NCBI GenBank assembly: GCA_015065725.1
Contig: SVPV01000008.1
Location: forward strand, 1 to 64,000
Reading direction: 5' to 3'
From: Oscillospiraceae bacterium
GTDB lineage: Bacteria > Bacillota > Clostridia > Oscillospirales > Acutalibacteraceae
Length of the DNA: 64,000 nucleotides
The position numbers were made by a program, and so were the translations under genes. Each line of letters opens with the position of its first letter. Within the stretch, counting starts at the first letter, position 1. Below are positions 25,001-32,018 of the stretch, one piece after another. The notes beneath the pieces were generated by a model, which saw only the letters and a program-made list of their open reading frames with translations, searched no databases and was not told the origin of the DNA.

Positions 25001-25756
25001 TCCAAGAAATCGGTTCGTTACATACTTATTGTATTTAACAAGCAAGGTACGGACCCCGGTAACCTTGATGACGACGGAAGAAGTCTTCGCGACCAGATAG
25101 ACACAACAGGTGCTTTAAAGGGCTGTACTTGGGCAGACGCAGGTGTTTACATAGGTGATATTTCACTTTACGGTAAAGAGGGTGTTGATACCACCGAAAC
25201 CTTAACCTACACTGACCCCGATACAGGCATTAAGGTAGAGGTTATTACCTATGATAACCCCGTTTCTATAGCCAGCATAGCAATTAAACGCACACCGATT
25301 AGTGATATTCATAAAGGTATGATTACGCTTGATGCTATGTATCCTCTTGGTGACGGATATCGCATTGAATTCTACGACAAACAAGGAAACCTTGTTACCG
25401 ATATGTCGGGTAGACAGTTTAAGGTATCCTTCCCGATGGAATACGGCGACGAGGTTGCCTATACAATCGATGAAGACGGTTCGTTAAGACTCCTCAATTT
25501 GGCTCTTGATATGGACGAAGGCACCCTTGTATATGCGTCTTCACCTAATGACATCATCTTTGATTTCATCATTGCATCCTATACCGAACCCGAAACAGAG
25601 GACGATGGTGATAAATCCGAAACCGACAAGAAGGACGGCGGAGGATTAAGCACTACGGCGTTGCTTGCAATAGTAATTGCGGGTGCAGTAGTTATTATCG
25701 CTGGTGCAATCACAGTATTATTAATTGTGCTAAAACGCAGAAAAAATAATAATTAA
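19100..25756 (+). CDS. giant membrane-anchored protein with nine discoidin-like modules
   Basis: The protein is about 2,218 residues. An N-terminal signal/anchor (KSPIALLVVFAIILSTIIVG) is followed by nine modules of about 190-230 residues, each starting N(V/I)L...VVGDLYKI and containing AIGFDLGAYYDLDELV, YNFSVYVGN and GRYVLVVFDH, the beta-strand pattern of F5/8 type C (discoidin/CBM32-like) domains. Modules 1-7 fall into subtypes A B C D D D D; 8 and 9 are divergent. Pro/Thr linkers separate modules 4-7. A C-terminal domain, an Asp/Glu/Lys linker, one TM helix and KRRKNNN anchor it; no LPxTG was seen. It probably binds glycan at the cell surface. The start is one of clustered ATGs (19091-19100); 19100 has the best SD spacing. 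Confidence 0.85.
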   Translation: MVKNKIKSPIALLVVFAIILSTIIVGVVATEPPANVLTDPSVVGDLFRIDLATKLTQEGQFNDTEKAKLVYDNLTRTTGNSDVRFRGVDVNDYDNDGNVTESFYASQYNLTNDQVIDGQILSNELSGFTINNDYFGDNRNKIRVAIGFELGADYKLDDFVVTQDVTNSDYNRRIIQSSVYVGDALDETIFQNKAYTVSTPDYDEDTITFNFDEGTTASCILFVFDCVYATDNGFINMHAYTDFCVTNMELHGEKQAPVANNILKEAEVVGDIYKINLPTALAENKTYAEIESSLVYNNIQVAANASDFVFMKKDINDEDNDGNTDENVSATDLGLTDDQVIDQKILTNGAANDLKLEHISGGTNCMSARSALGFDLGGKYDLTNFKLSQTSDRGALNISVYAGNAIDATIFQNKVGVGTVSQATDIFDIALTGATSVRYLLVVFDHCGEFSTKETSPHTYYPTLTGLELYGELVTPAPTSILTETDVVGDLYRIELENALTDGASIDDAAEQAKLSAENYISLNNGDNTKMNFVNGQGTASEDLDPALTDNDVILGQMVSGELEGFRIYYDTAGQTRLENRAAIGFDLGTYYTLDEIVLTKDVALTCRIVQASVYVGDTLDTTIFNNKVGTARVDFADATMKIEFPENTAGKCIVIVFDHVLDPYNGEVIGMWNHTDFSLTNIELYGEKQPVVATNILTETNVVGDLYKIELPEAITDNVAFNATEQAKLVYGENHLLSVCGDESGFIFKGKDGNNNLVSAASLGLTDDQVIDDKIIANNNAEKFAIVSQNSNIPLGNRAALGFDLGAYYDLDELVLTQNFYEGRKIYNFSVYVGNEMDETIYQNQVATGGSATEATLTSTFADGVNGRYVLVVFDHVGTDGTTNRYAYEQFSIGNIELHGEKTGELPTPTPPPTPTPKENVLTNESVVGDLYKIVLPEAITDNVAFNATEQAKLVYGENHALAACGDASGFIFKRKDLNDENSNGKTDDFISATELGLTDEQIIDDKIIANNNTEKFAIVSQNSNIPLGNRAALGFDLGAYYDLDELVITQNFYEGRKIYNFSVYVGNEMDETIFQNKVATGGSTTEEATLTATFNGTVNGRYVLVVFDHVGTDGTTNKYAYEVFSIGNIELHGEKTGELPPPPTPPANILKDSNVTGDLYKIILPEAITHDVEFDATEQAKLVYGDNHVLSVCSDDSDFRFMKPAGEDLNGNGTTSDDYVSAKEAGFTDDQIIDQKILSGNNPEPFIIRAATSSFANQNRAAIGFDLGAYYDMDELVLTQSFYAERSVYNFSVYVGNEMDGTIFQNKVATGGSATKETLTATFSETVNGRYVLVVFDHVSTTEGKTNKYAYEIFSIANVEVYGEKTGELPAPPKNVLLDANVKGDLYKIELPEAITHDVDFNATEQAKLVYGDKHSLSLCSTSGDFRFMKPAGEDLNGDGKLNNDFRSAKDLNLTNDQVIDKYMLTGNNSENFTIRARSSNFANENRVAIGFDMGAYYDMDELVITQGFEESRKIYNYSVYVGNKMDESIYKNKVASGANPYKVDLTSTFADGVNGRYILIVFDFVATEGKTNKYAYEVFWVKNIALYGEKTGELPIVDKGTNVLLGNTSGRVHQVNSPFIENLSLYVPNYDNLTYTKLYDNDSSNRFRTELYDPKTQKLIKMDQSTDEEPNPDAINDPSLKYITDGTLDEEVLIRYTGNHTNGFVENRRSAIMYDLGAWYDLNEVVITQNVDSRSIRNYSVYAGAFTDSRLLSSRVGVGGGTSEVIPAELTDAKNVRYLLIVFDNITETTIKEANVWAYQPYLLQIEAYGKKLTNPIIPFDYKSNDILENNENIKFSMALIEHEFSWTDSFEKGSYDYAVEDFSLQSEMDVSVYGKWVDGKADTTAYWAHGISSKQNITHRRALMIDLGGFYDVNELVMDAMTSTGRYIYDFTVYGGMVADASIMNNRIGHGGDDGEFVSSILDSKKSVRYILIVFNKQGTDPGNLDDDGRSLRDQIDTTGALKGCTWADAGVYIGDISLYGKEGVDTTETLTYTDPDTGIKVEVITYDNPVSIASIAIKRTPISDIHKGMITLDAMYPLGDGYRIEFYDKQGNLVTDMSGRQFKVSFPMEYGDEVAYTIDEDGSLRLLNLALDMDEGTLVYASSPNDIIFDFIIASYTEPETEDDGDKSETDKKDGGGLSTTALLAIVIAGAVVIIAGAITVLLIVLKRRKNNN

Positions 25757-25777
25757 TTAATTTGGAGGAAAATCGTT

Positions 25778-27151
25778 ATGAAAATTAAAGCATTATTTAG
25801 TTTGTTACTCGTAGCAGTAATGTTATTCTCCCTTTGCGGCTGTTCAGGCGGCAAAGGCGGCAGTAAGGAAGGTGGCGAATCCGCTAAAGTTGACCTTAAC
25901 GCTTTGGTTAAAGAGGGCAGCACTCCCGTAGAGGAGGGCTTAGACCTTGAAGGCAAAACAATTACTTATGCAATCGGCTTGCAGCTTAACAGTAATATGC
26001 AAAGACAGTTATTGGCTTTTGAAAAGAAGTATAAGTGCGAAGTAGAAACCGACCTTTTAGGTTACGAAGACTATGTTCAGCTTTTAGCTTCCCGTATGGC
26101 AGGCGGCAAGTCTTATGATATTGTTCAGATAGAGGGTGTTCGCTTTCCTTCTATGGCAATCTCTAACCTTGCAGAGCCGCTAGAGAATGTTATTACCTCA
26201 GCTGACTGGGCTGGTGAGGACTATACAAAGGGCGGTCTTGCAAAGGACGACACCTTAGCAATGGTTTGGGGTGACCACCTTTATGCAGTAGTTCCTGTAC
26301 AAGGTGAGTTCTCCGCTAAAGTTGGATTTATAGTTTATAACAAAAAGATTTTTGAAGCAGCAGGTGCTGATGATCCACGTGAGCTTTATGAAGCTGGCAA
26401 ATGGAATTGGGATGCATTTAAAGCAGCAGGTGAGAAGATTAAGAAGAATACCGACGCTTATATAACAGGTTACCGTCATCTTAACACTATACTCGGTTAT
26501 AACCGCGAAAAGCCGTTTGACCCGTATAATCCAACCTCAGGTCTTTCTGACCCAGGTAATATCGAAAAGTATAATATTATGCAGGAATTGTGCGTGGGCG
26601 GTAATCCTATAGTTGGTACTAAAGATGTCGGCGACCACACTGCAGGTGCTTTCTATGAAGGTAAAATTGCAATGTTCCCTGCTAATGTTTATGACCTTAG
26701 CGATAACAACAAGCTTGGTGAGGGTGTTGAAGGCTCAAACGCTTTTGATAAGAATCTTGCTAATATGGGTATTGTTCCTCATTTACAAGGTCCTAACAAT
26801 AAGGAAGAAATTTACCAGTGCGGTTGGACATACGGTATAGGTGCAGGTAAGGGTACTTCTGACCCAAGAATAGCAATGGCATTTGCTAAACACGGTGCTA
26901 ACTATGCTACTATTGACAAGGCAGGCCAATATAAGTTCAATGCAGAAGACACCGAGCTTATCAACAAGTTACAGCAATGCAAAAAGTACAGTGATTCACA
27001 CTGTTTCTCCGACGGTTCAAATATAGATTATACTCTAAAACACCAATTTACTTGGAGAATAGTTTCTGGTGATGACGTAGCACAGGCAGTTGCTACCTAC
27101 GACGCACAAATCCAAAACTGTATTGATGTAATGATGGCACAAGAACAGTAA
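25778..27151 (+). CDS. extracellular solute-binding lipoprotein of a sugar ABC importer (family 1)
   Basis: The 457-residue precursor has signal MKIKALFSLLLVAVMLFSL and lipobox LCGC-SGG, so it is lipid-anchored. The mature part has the type 1 binding-protein look: LLAFEKKYKCEVETDLLGYEDY and SYDIVQIEG in the first lobe, and NWDAFKAAGEKIKK near the hinge. It would deliver oligosaccharide to the downstream permeases. It lies 21 bp after the discoidin gene with SD TTTGGAGG. Two strong stem-loops follow it (27165-27226), as is common after abundantly expressed binding-protein genes. Confidence 0.9.
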   Translation: MKIKALFSLLLVAVMLFSLCGCSGGKGGSKEGGESAKVDLNALVKEGSTPVEEGLDLEGKTITYAIGLQLNSNMQRQLLAFEKKYKCEVETDLLGYEDYVQLLASRMAGGKSYDIVQIEGVRFPSMAISNLAEPLENVITSADWAGEDYTKGGLAKDDTLAMVWGDHLYAVVPVQGEFSAKVGFIVYNKKIFEAAGADDPRELYEAGKWNWDAFKAAGEKIKKNTDAYITGYRHLNTILGYNREKPFDPYNPTSGLSDPGNIEKYNIMQELCVGGNPIVGTKDVGDHTAGAFYEGKIAMFPANVYDLSDNNKLGEGVEGSNAFDKNLANMGIVPHLQGPNNKEEIYQCGWTYGIGAGKGTSDPRIAMAFAKHGANYATIDKAGQYKFNAEDTELINKLQQCKKYSDSHCFSDGSNIDYTLKHQFTWRIVSGDDVAQAVATYDAQIQNCIDVMMAQEQ

Positions 27152-27164
27152 TTATTAAATTTAA

Positions 27165-27226
27165 GGTAATGCACCGACTTGTCGGTGCATTACCTAGTGT
27201 GACAGGATTTGAATCCGTCACACTAG
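27165..27226 (+). other. two intercistronic stem-loops after the solute-binding gene
   Basis: A perfect 14-bp dyad (27165-27178 with 27181-27194, core GCACCGAC/GTCGGTGC) is followed immediately by a second (27194-27226, CTAGTGTGAC/GTCACACTAG with a GGAT/ATCC tip). Neither has a T-run, so mRNA stabilisation or processing is likelier than termination. The second resembles the leader hairpin at 19053. Confidence 0.65.
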
Positions 27227-27259
27227 TGTACTTTAAATTACAACGAAAGGGTGCAGCAA

Positions 27260-30160
27260 ATGAAATTTGTAAAAAGAGCTCTCGCTTTGCTGGTGTGTTT
27301 TTCTTGCTTGGTTACAGCCTTGAGTGCTGCCACATATAGTGCAGAAAACGTTGCTAATGATGGCAGTGTTGACGATTTAGCCAAAGTAGAGGAAGCATCA
27401 AAAGCGGGTAGTTACTTTAAGTACTACGAAAAATATTCTAAAGAAACACACCCTGATGAAACAATTACTTTAGCAAGCATAGCACAAATCGGAACCGCCA
27501 AAGTTTCCGAAGCTGATGGTGATAGCGGATTAGAGCTTGGCGGTAATAGCGATTATGCCGAATGGAATTTTACGGTAGATAAAACGGGTGTTTATTCGCT
27601 TTATTCTACCTATTATCCCTTAGAAGCTACCGGAAAGGATATTCAACTTTCGGTAGAACTTGACGGAAAAATACCCTATACAGAAGCAGAAGAGCTTTCG
27701 CTTCCTCGTGTATGGGCCGATAAAAAGGAAACTGAAGACGGCACTTTTGCTAAAGATAATAACGGCAATGAACTTCGTCCCGAACAGATAGAGGCACCTA
27801 GGTGGAACACACGTGCTTTCAGCGATGTTTTGGGTATGTATAGCAAACCATATTTGTTTTATCTGGAAGCCGGTGTACACACTATTAAGGTTGAGTGTAC
27901 ACACGAAGCACTGCTTTTAAAAGAGCTTGTGTTTAAGAATGAAGAAAAACCAGTTTCTTATAAAGAATATGTTAAGAAATATGAAGATAAAGAGGTAAAG
28001 GGCGAAGCCATTCGTCAAGAGGCAGAAAAGGCTTTTGAAAAATCAACGGCTACACTTTATCCTATATACGACCGCTCTAATGCGGCAACATTTCCTAACG
28101 ACGCATACAATACGTTCCTCAATACAATCGGTGGAGCCAGCTGGAGTTCTTCGGGTTCATCTATCAGTTGGAAGGTTGATATTAAGGAAGCCGGTTTATA
28201 TAATTTAAGCTTTAGAGTTAGACAGAATTTCAGCGATGGTCTTAATGCCTACCGTAAGCTTTACATCAACGGTGAAATTCCTTTTTCTGAAGTTGAAACA
28301 ATAGTGTTCCCTTATAGCCAAGGCTGGTATTTAAAAACAGTAGGCGACGAAAATCCCTACCTGTTCTATTTGGAGCCGGGCGACGTAATTACACTTGAGT
28401 GTACTTCTGGCTCGCTTGACTATCCGCTTAGAGAAATACAGCAGGCAATTCTTGATTTGAACGAAGCTTACCGTGACGTAATTACCATCACAGGTAGCTC
28501 ACCTAGTATTTATCAGGATTATTCGCTTGATGCACAGCTTCCCGACTTGGCTGACAATTTAATGGACATCTGTAAAAGACTTAATAAAGCAGTGAAAACT
28601 ATGGAGGAAGAGCTTGGTGCTTCCTCTGCGGCAATTGCGACTATTCAAAAGTCGGTTTTGATTTTTGAAGAATTAGCAGAGGATACATACTTTATACCCG
28701 ACCGTTTAACTAGCTTTAAGGGCGGTATTGAGAGTCTTTCATCACTGCTTTTATCCTTGGGTGGACAGGGAATAGAACTTGACTGTATCTATTTCCTACC
28801 AAAAGATGCCGAACAACCTTCAATTAAGGTCGGCTTCTTTACAAGTATGTGGTTCCATATAAGAAGATTTTTTGCAACCTTTACCAATGATTATAATTCT
28901 ATAGGCGGTAGTAACGGCGAAAGCGATAAGGAACCGATATTGGTTTGGGCAGGCGTAGGTCGTGACCAAGCACAGATTATTAACCGTTTAATAGAAGAAG
29001 AATTTACACAAAAGACAGGCATACCGGTAACGTTAAATCTTGTTAACGGTGACTTAACCCTTATAAAAGCCGTATTGGCAGGCAAGGGTCCTGATGTTTC
29101 ACTTAATATTGCCCAAGGTACACCTGTAAACCTTGCAGCAAGAGGTGCTTTGGTGGATTTGAGTAAATACGACACCTCAAAGCTTAAGGAGGAAATTTAC
29201 CCATCCGCTTGGACACCGTTTGAATATAACGGCGGACTTTATGCAATCCCCGAAGCAATGGCGGCAGAGCTATTGTTCTACCGTACAGATATTTTTGAGA
29301 GTTTGGGAATTGAAGCACCAAACACCTGGGATGATTTCTACCACGCACTTGAAGTTATTCAAAGTAATAACTTAGGTATAGGTTGGCCCGAAATCAACTC
29401 TGCTGACCAGGGTAACTCTTTGGCAATTTCTGTTTTTGATAAGTTCTTAATACAGAACGGCGGACGTTATTATAACGATGATTTGACAGCTACCGAGTTT
29501 GATACCGAGGTGGCATATCAGGCATTTGAGAGAACCGTAGAGCTTTACCGTGTTTACGGTGTTAGCCGTGAAATGAGCTTCTTTAACCGTTTTAGAAGCG
29601 GTGAGGCACCGATGGGTGTATCGGGTTATACCCTTTATACACAGCTTGTTTCTTCAGCACCCGAAATCAGAGGTCTTTGGGATATGGTTGAAATACCTGG
29701 TACTGTAATGGAAGACGGCACCTTAAATCGCAGTGAAACAGCTAGTGTTACAGGCTGTGTAATGCTTAGTGCTGCCGTTGACCGTGGTGTTGATAAGGAT
29801 GCTTTCGAGTTTATGAATTGGTGGGCTGGAAGCGAAACTCAAACCCAGTACGCTAAAGAGGTTGAAGGCGTTTTAGGTGTTATCGGACGTATAGCCGTTG
29901 CTAACAGAAAAACTTTAGCAGAACTTGGTTGGAGTGAGGAAGAGTTTGAACTTATAGACAGACAGCTTTCATGCACTATAAATCAACCGCAGGTAATTGG
30001 TAACTATACCATTACACGTTCTATTACCAGTGCTTTGCGTGGTGCTATAAACGATAAAAACACACCACGTCGTTCTTTATCAATTTACAACAAGGATATT
30101 AATGATGAGATTACGCGTAAGCGTATAGAATTCGGTTTAGATGTGGGAGGTCAGAAATAA
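27260..30160 (+). CDS. large ABC solute-binding protein fused to two carbohydrate-binding-like domains
   Basis: The 966-residue secreted protein has a signal sequence ending near LSAATYSA. Two jelly-roll-like domains follow (about 60-225 and 265-385), each with the D..GVYSLYSTYY / AGLYNLSFRVR, LDGKIPYTE / INGEIPFSE and PYLFYLE-G patterns of CBM6/35-like modules. A helical region lies at about 390-540, then a family 1 solute-binding domain at about 555-930 (PILVWAGVGRDQ, KGPDVSLNIAQGTPVN, NTWDDFYHAL). Binding proteins are usually about 400-450 residues, so this is a fusion. It lacks a lipobox. It would couple polymer capture to delivery to the permease pair at 30160 and 31106; its stop overlaps the next ATG by 1 bp. 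The ATG at 27260 follows GAAAGGGTG. Confidence 0.85.
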   Translation: MKFVKRALALLVCFSCLVTALSAATYSAENVANDGSVDDLAKVEEASKAGSYFKYYEKYSKETHPDETITLASIAQIGTAKVSEADGDSGLELGGNSDYAEWNFTVDKTGVYSLYSTYYPLEATGKDIQLSVELDGKIPYTEAEELSLPRVWADKKETEDGTFAKDNNGNELRPEQIEAPRWNTRAFSDVLGMYSKPYLFYLEAGVHTIKVECTHEALLLKELVFKNEEKPVSYKEYVKKYEDKEVKGEAIRQEAEKAFEKSTATLYPIYDRSNAATFPNDAYNTFLNTIGGASWSSSGSSISWKVDIKEAGLYNLSFRVRQNFSDGLNAYRKLYINGEIPFSEVETIVFPYSQGWYLKTVGDENPYLFYLEPGDVITLECTSGSLDYPLREIQQAILDLNEAYRDVITITGSSPSIYQDYSLDAQLPDLADNLMDICKRLNKAVKTMEEELGASSAAIATIQKSVLIFEELAEDTYFIPDRLTSFKGGIESLSSLLLSLGGQGIELDCIYFLPKDAEQPSIKVGFFTSMWFHIRRFFATFTNDYNSIGGSNGESDKEPILVWAGVGRDQAQIINRLIEEEFTQKTGIPVTLNLVNGDLTLIKAVLAGKGPDVSLNIAQGTPVNLAARGALVDLSKYDTSKLKEEIYPSAWTPFEYNGGLYAIPEAMAAELLFYRTDIFESLGIEAPNTWDDFYHALEVIQSNNLGIGWPEINSADQGNSLAISVFDKFLIQNGGRYYNDDLTATEFDTEVAYQAFERTVELYRVYGVSREMSFFNRFRSGEAPMGVSGYTLYTQLVSSAPEIRGLWDMVEIPGTVMEDGTLNRSETASVTGCVMLSAAVDRGVDKDAFEFMNWWAGSETQTQYAKEVEGVLGVIGRIAVANRKTLAELGWSEEEFELIDRQLSCTINQPQVIGNYTITRSITSALRGAINDKNTPRRSLSIYNKDINDEITRKRIEFGLDVGGQK

Positions 30161-31065
30161 TGAAAAAACCATCAGGTTTAACTAGGGCAGAACTTAAGAA
30201 AAACGCTCCGTTTTATGTTTTGCTTGCTCCCTTCTTTGTGGTTTTTGTGGTGTTTATGTTGATACCCGTTCTGGCCACTATGCTTTTAAGTCTTACAGAT
30301 TTTAACTCTGTACAGATGCCGAATATCGTAGGCTTTAGCAATTACATCCGTATTTTTACTGACGATGAGGTGTTTATGATAGCACTTCGTAACACCTTGG
30401 TGTTCGCAGTTGTAACAGGTCCTGTGGGCTTTATTTTAAGCTTCGTAGTAGCTTGGCTTATCAACGAAATGAGCCGACCTGTAAGAACAACCTTAACGGT
30501 GTTGTTTTACGCACCTGCCCTTGCCGGTAACGTTTATTTCATTTGGCAGTACATCTTCTCGTCAGACAGTGCCGGATTTTTGAATAATATACTTATTCAG
30601 CTAGGTATAAAAAGCGAACCGATTTCGTGGCTTGCCGATACGAAATATAATTTCGGTGTACTTATGATAATTATAATTTGGCTTAGCTTCGGAACAGGCT
30701 TTTTATCCTTCCTTTCGGGACTTCAGGCACTTGATAGAACCTTCTATGAGGCAGCAGCCCTTGACGGACTTAAAAACCGTTGGCAAGAGCTTTATTACGT
30801 TACCTTCCCGCAGATGGGACCGCAGCTTATGTTCGGTGCGGTTACTTCTATTTCAAGTGCGTTTGCGGTAGGTTACCACAATAGAGTACTTACCGGTTTC
30901 CCAAGTACCGAATATTCAACACATACACTCTTATTACACGCAATTGATTACGCCGATATAAGATACGAACTAGGATATTCGTCTGCAATATCTGTAGTAT
31001 TGTTTGCAATGATGATATTATCCTGGGTAGTTATTCAAGGCGTGCTCAAAAAGTTTAATGACTAA
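30160..31065 (+). CDS. sugar ABC transporter permease (MalF/UgpA-like)
   Basis: The 301-residue protein has six TM helices: N-terminal APFYVLLAPFFVVF-type first helix and the EAA loop YEAAALDGLKNRWQELYYVTFP (split EAA...G...I/F-x-LP-like motif) at about 203-224, which contacts an ATPase. It forms the inner-membrane channel with the next product. The TAATG overlap with the preceding gene implies tight coupling. No ATPase gene is in the locus, as in Firmicutes where a shared MsmX-type ATPase serves several importers. Confidence 0.92.
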   Translation: MKKPSGLTRAELKKNAPFYVLLAPFFVVFVVFMLIPVLATMLLSLTDFNSVQMPNIVGFSNYIRIFTDDEVFMIALRNTLVFAVVTGPVGFILSFVVAWLINEMSRPVRTTLTVLFYAPALAGNVYFIWQYIFSSDSAGFLNNILIQLGIKSEPISWLADTKYNFGVLMIIIIWLSFGTGFLSFLSGLQALDRTFYEAAALDGLKNRWQELYYVTFPQMGPQLMFGAVTSISSAFAVGYHNRVLTGFPSTEYSTHTLLLHAIDYADIRYELGYSSAISVVLFAMMILSWVVIQGVLKKFND

Positions 31066-31105
31066 TTAAGAAGTGACAGTTTAGATTACATAAAGGTGGT
31101 TAATT

Positions 31106-32008
31106 ATGACAACTTTGATAAGTGCGTGTAGACGAATGTATATGAACCATAAGGATAAAAAACGCGTTAGTCTATCACGCTCAAAGGGTGGTACGTTTTC
31201 TATCTTCCTGTTTATGTTAATAATGGGTGCTTTTATGGCTTTACCGCTTTTCTATTCGGTTATTCAGTCATTTAAGCCGTTGGAAGAAATCTTTGCTTAT
31301 CCACCTCGATTTTTTGTAAGAAACCCAACCTTTGACAACTTCCGTCAGGTGTTGGTATTAAGTGATAACTTGTGGGTACCTTTCACAAGATATCTGTTTA
31401 ACAGTGTTTTTATTACTGTAATTGGTACGATTCTTTATGTATCAATTTCTTCTGCTGCGGCATATCCGCTTGCAAAAGTACGTTTTTACGGCAGTAAAAC
31501 CTTTAATATTATGATACAGTGGACATTGCTCTTTACTTCCGAAGTAACAGCAATACCAAAGTATTTAATAGTTGCAAAGCTTGGTTTTGTAGATACATAT
31601 TGGGCAATAATTTTGCCGTATCTTTCCTCAACAATGGGCGTCTTTTTGGTACGTCAGTTTATTGTGGCTTCAATTCCCGACTCAATTCTTGAGGCTGCGA
31701 GAATTGACGGTGCAAGCGAATACAGCATATTCTTTAAAATTGTTTTGCCAAGTATAAAACCTGCTTTGATGACACTTACCATATTTGCTTTTAAAGATTT
31801 GTGGAATACAGGTCTTGCAGGCGAATATATCTATAGCGAGAACCTCAAAGGTCTGAATGCCGTAATGACACAGATTTCAACAGGCGGTCTTGGACGTACG
31901 GGTCCTGCCTGTGCGGTGGCAGTTTTAATGATGATTCCTCCGTTGATTGTGTTTATTTTCACACAGAGTTCCGTTATGGAAACAATGACACATTCAGGAC
32001 TTAAGTGA
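31106..32008 (+). CDS. sugar ABC transporter permease (MalG/UgpE-like)
   Basis: The 300-residue MalG-type permease has a basic N-terminus (about 1-28), six TM helices, and an EAA loop LEAARIDGASEYSIFFKIVLP at about 198-218 that docks the ATPase. It pairs with the product of 30160. SD AAAGGTGG precedes the ATG at 31106, 40 bp after the previous gene. Confidence 0.92.
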   Translation: MTTLISACRRMYMNHKDKKRVSLSRSKGGTFSIFLFMLIMGAFMALPLFYSVIQSFKPLEEIFAYPPRFFVRNPTFDNFRQVLVLSDNLWVPFTRYLFNSVFITVIGTILYVSISSAAAYPLAKVRFYGSKTFNIMIQWTLLFTSEVTAIPKYLIVAKLGFVDTYWAIILPYLSSTMGVFLVRQFIVASIPDSILEAARIDGASEYSIFFKIVLPSIKPALMTLTIFAFKDLWNTGLAGEYIYSENLKGLNAVMTQISTGGLGRTGPACAVAVLMMIPPLIVFIFTQSSVMETMTHSGLK

Positions 32009-32018
32009 GGTGCATACA

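Noticed and set aside
25600-25756. sortase LPxTG anchor in the giant discoidin protein
   Set aside because: The C-terminus has a TM helix and basic tail but no LPxTG-like pentapeptide before it, so a plain membrane anchor is more likely.
27165-27226. Rho-independent terminator separating the two solute-binding genes
   Set aside because: The stems are strong but no T-run follows, and the next gene has no convincing promoter of its own, so read-through with mRNA processing is preferred.
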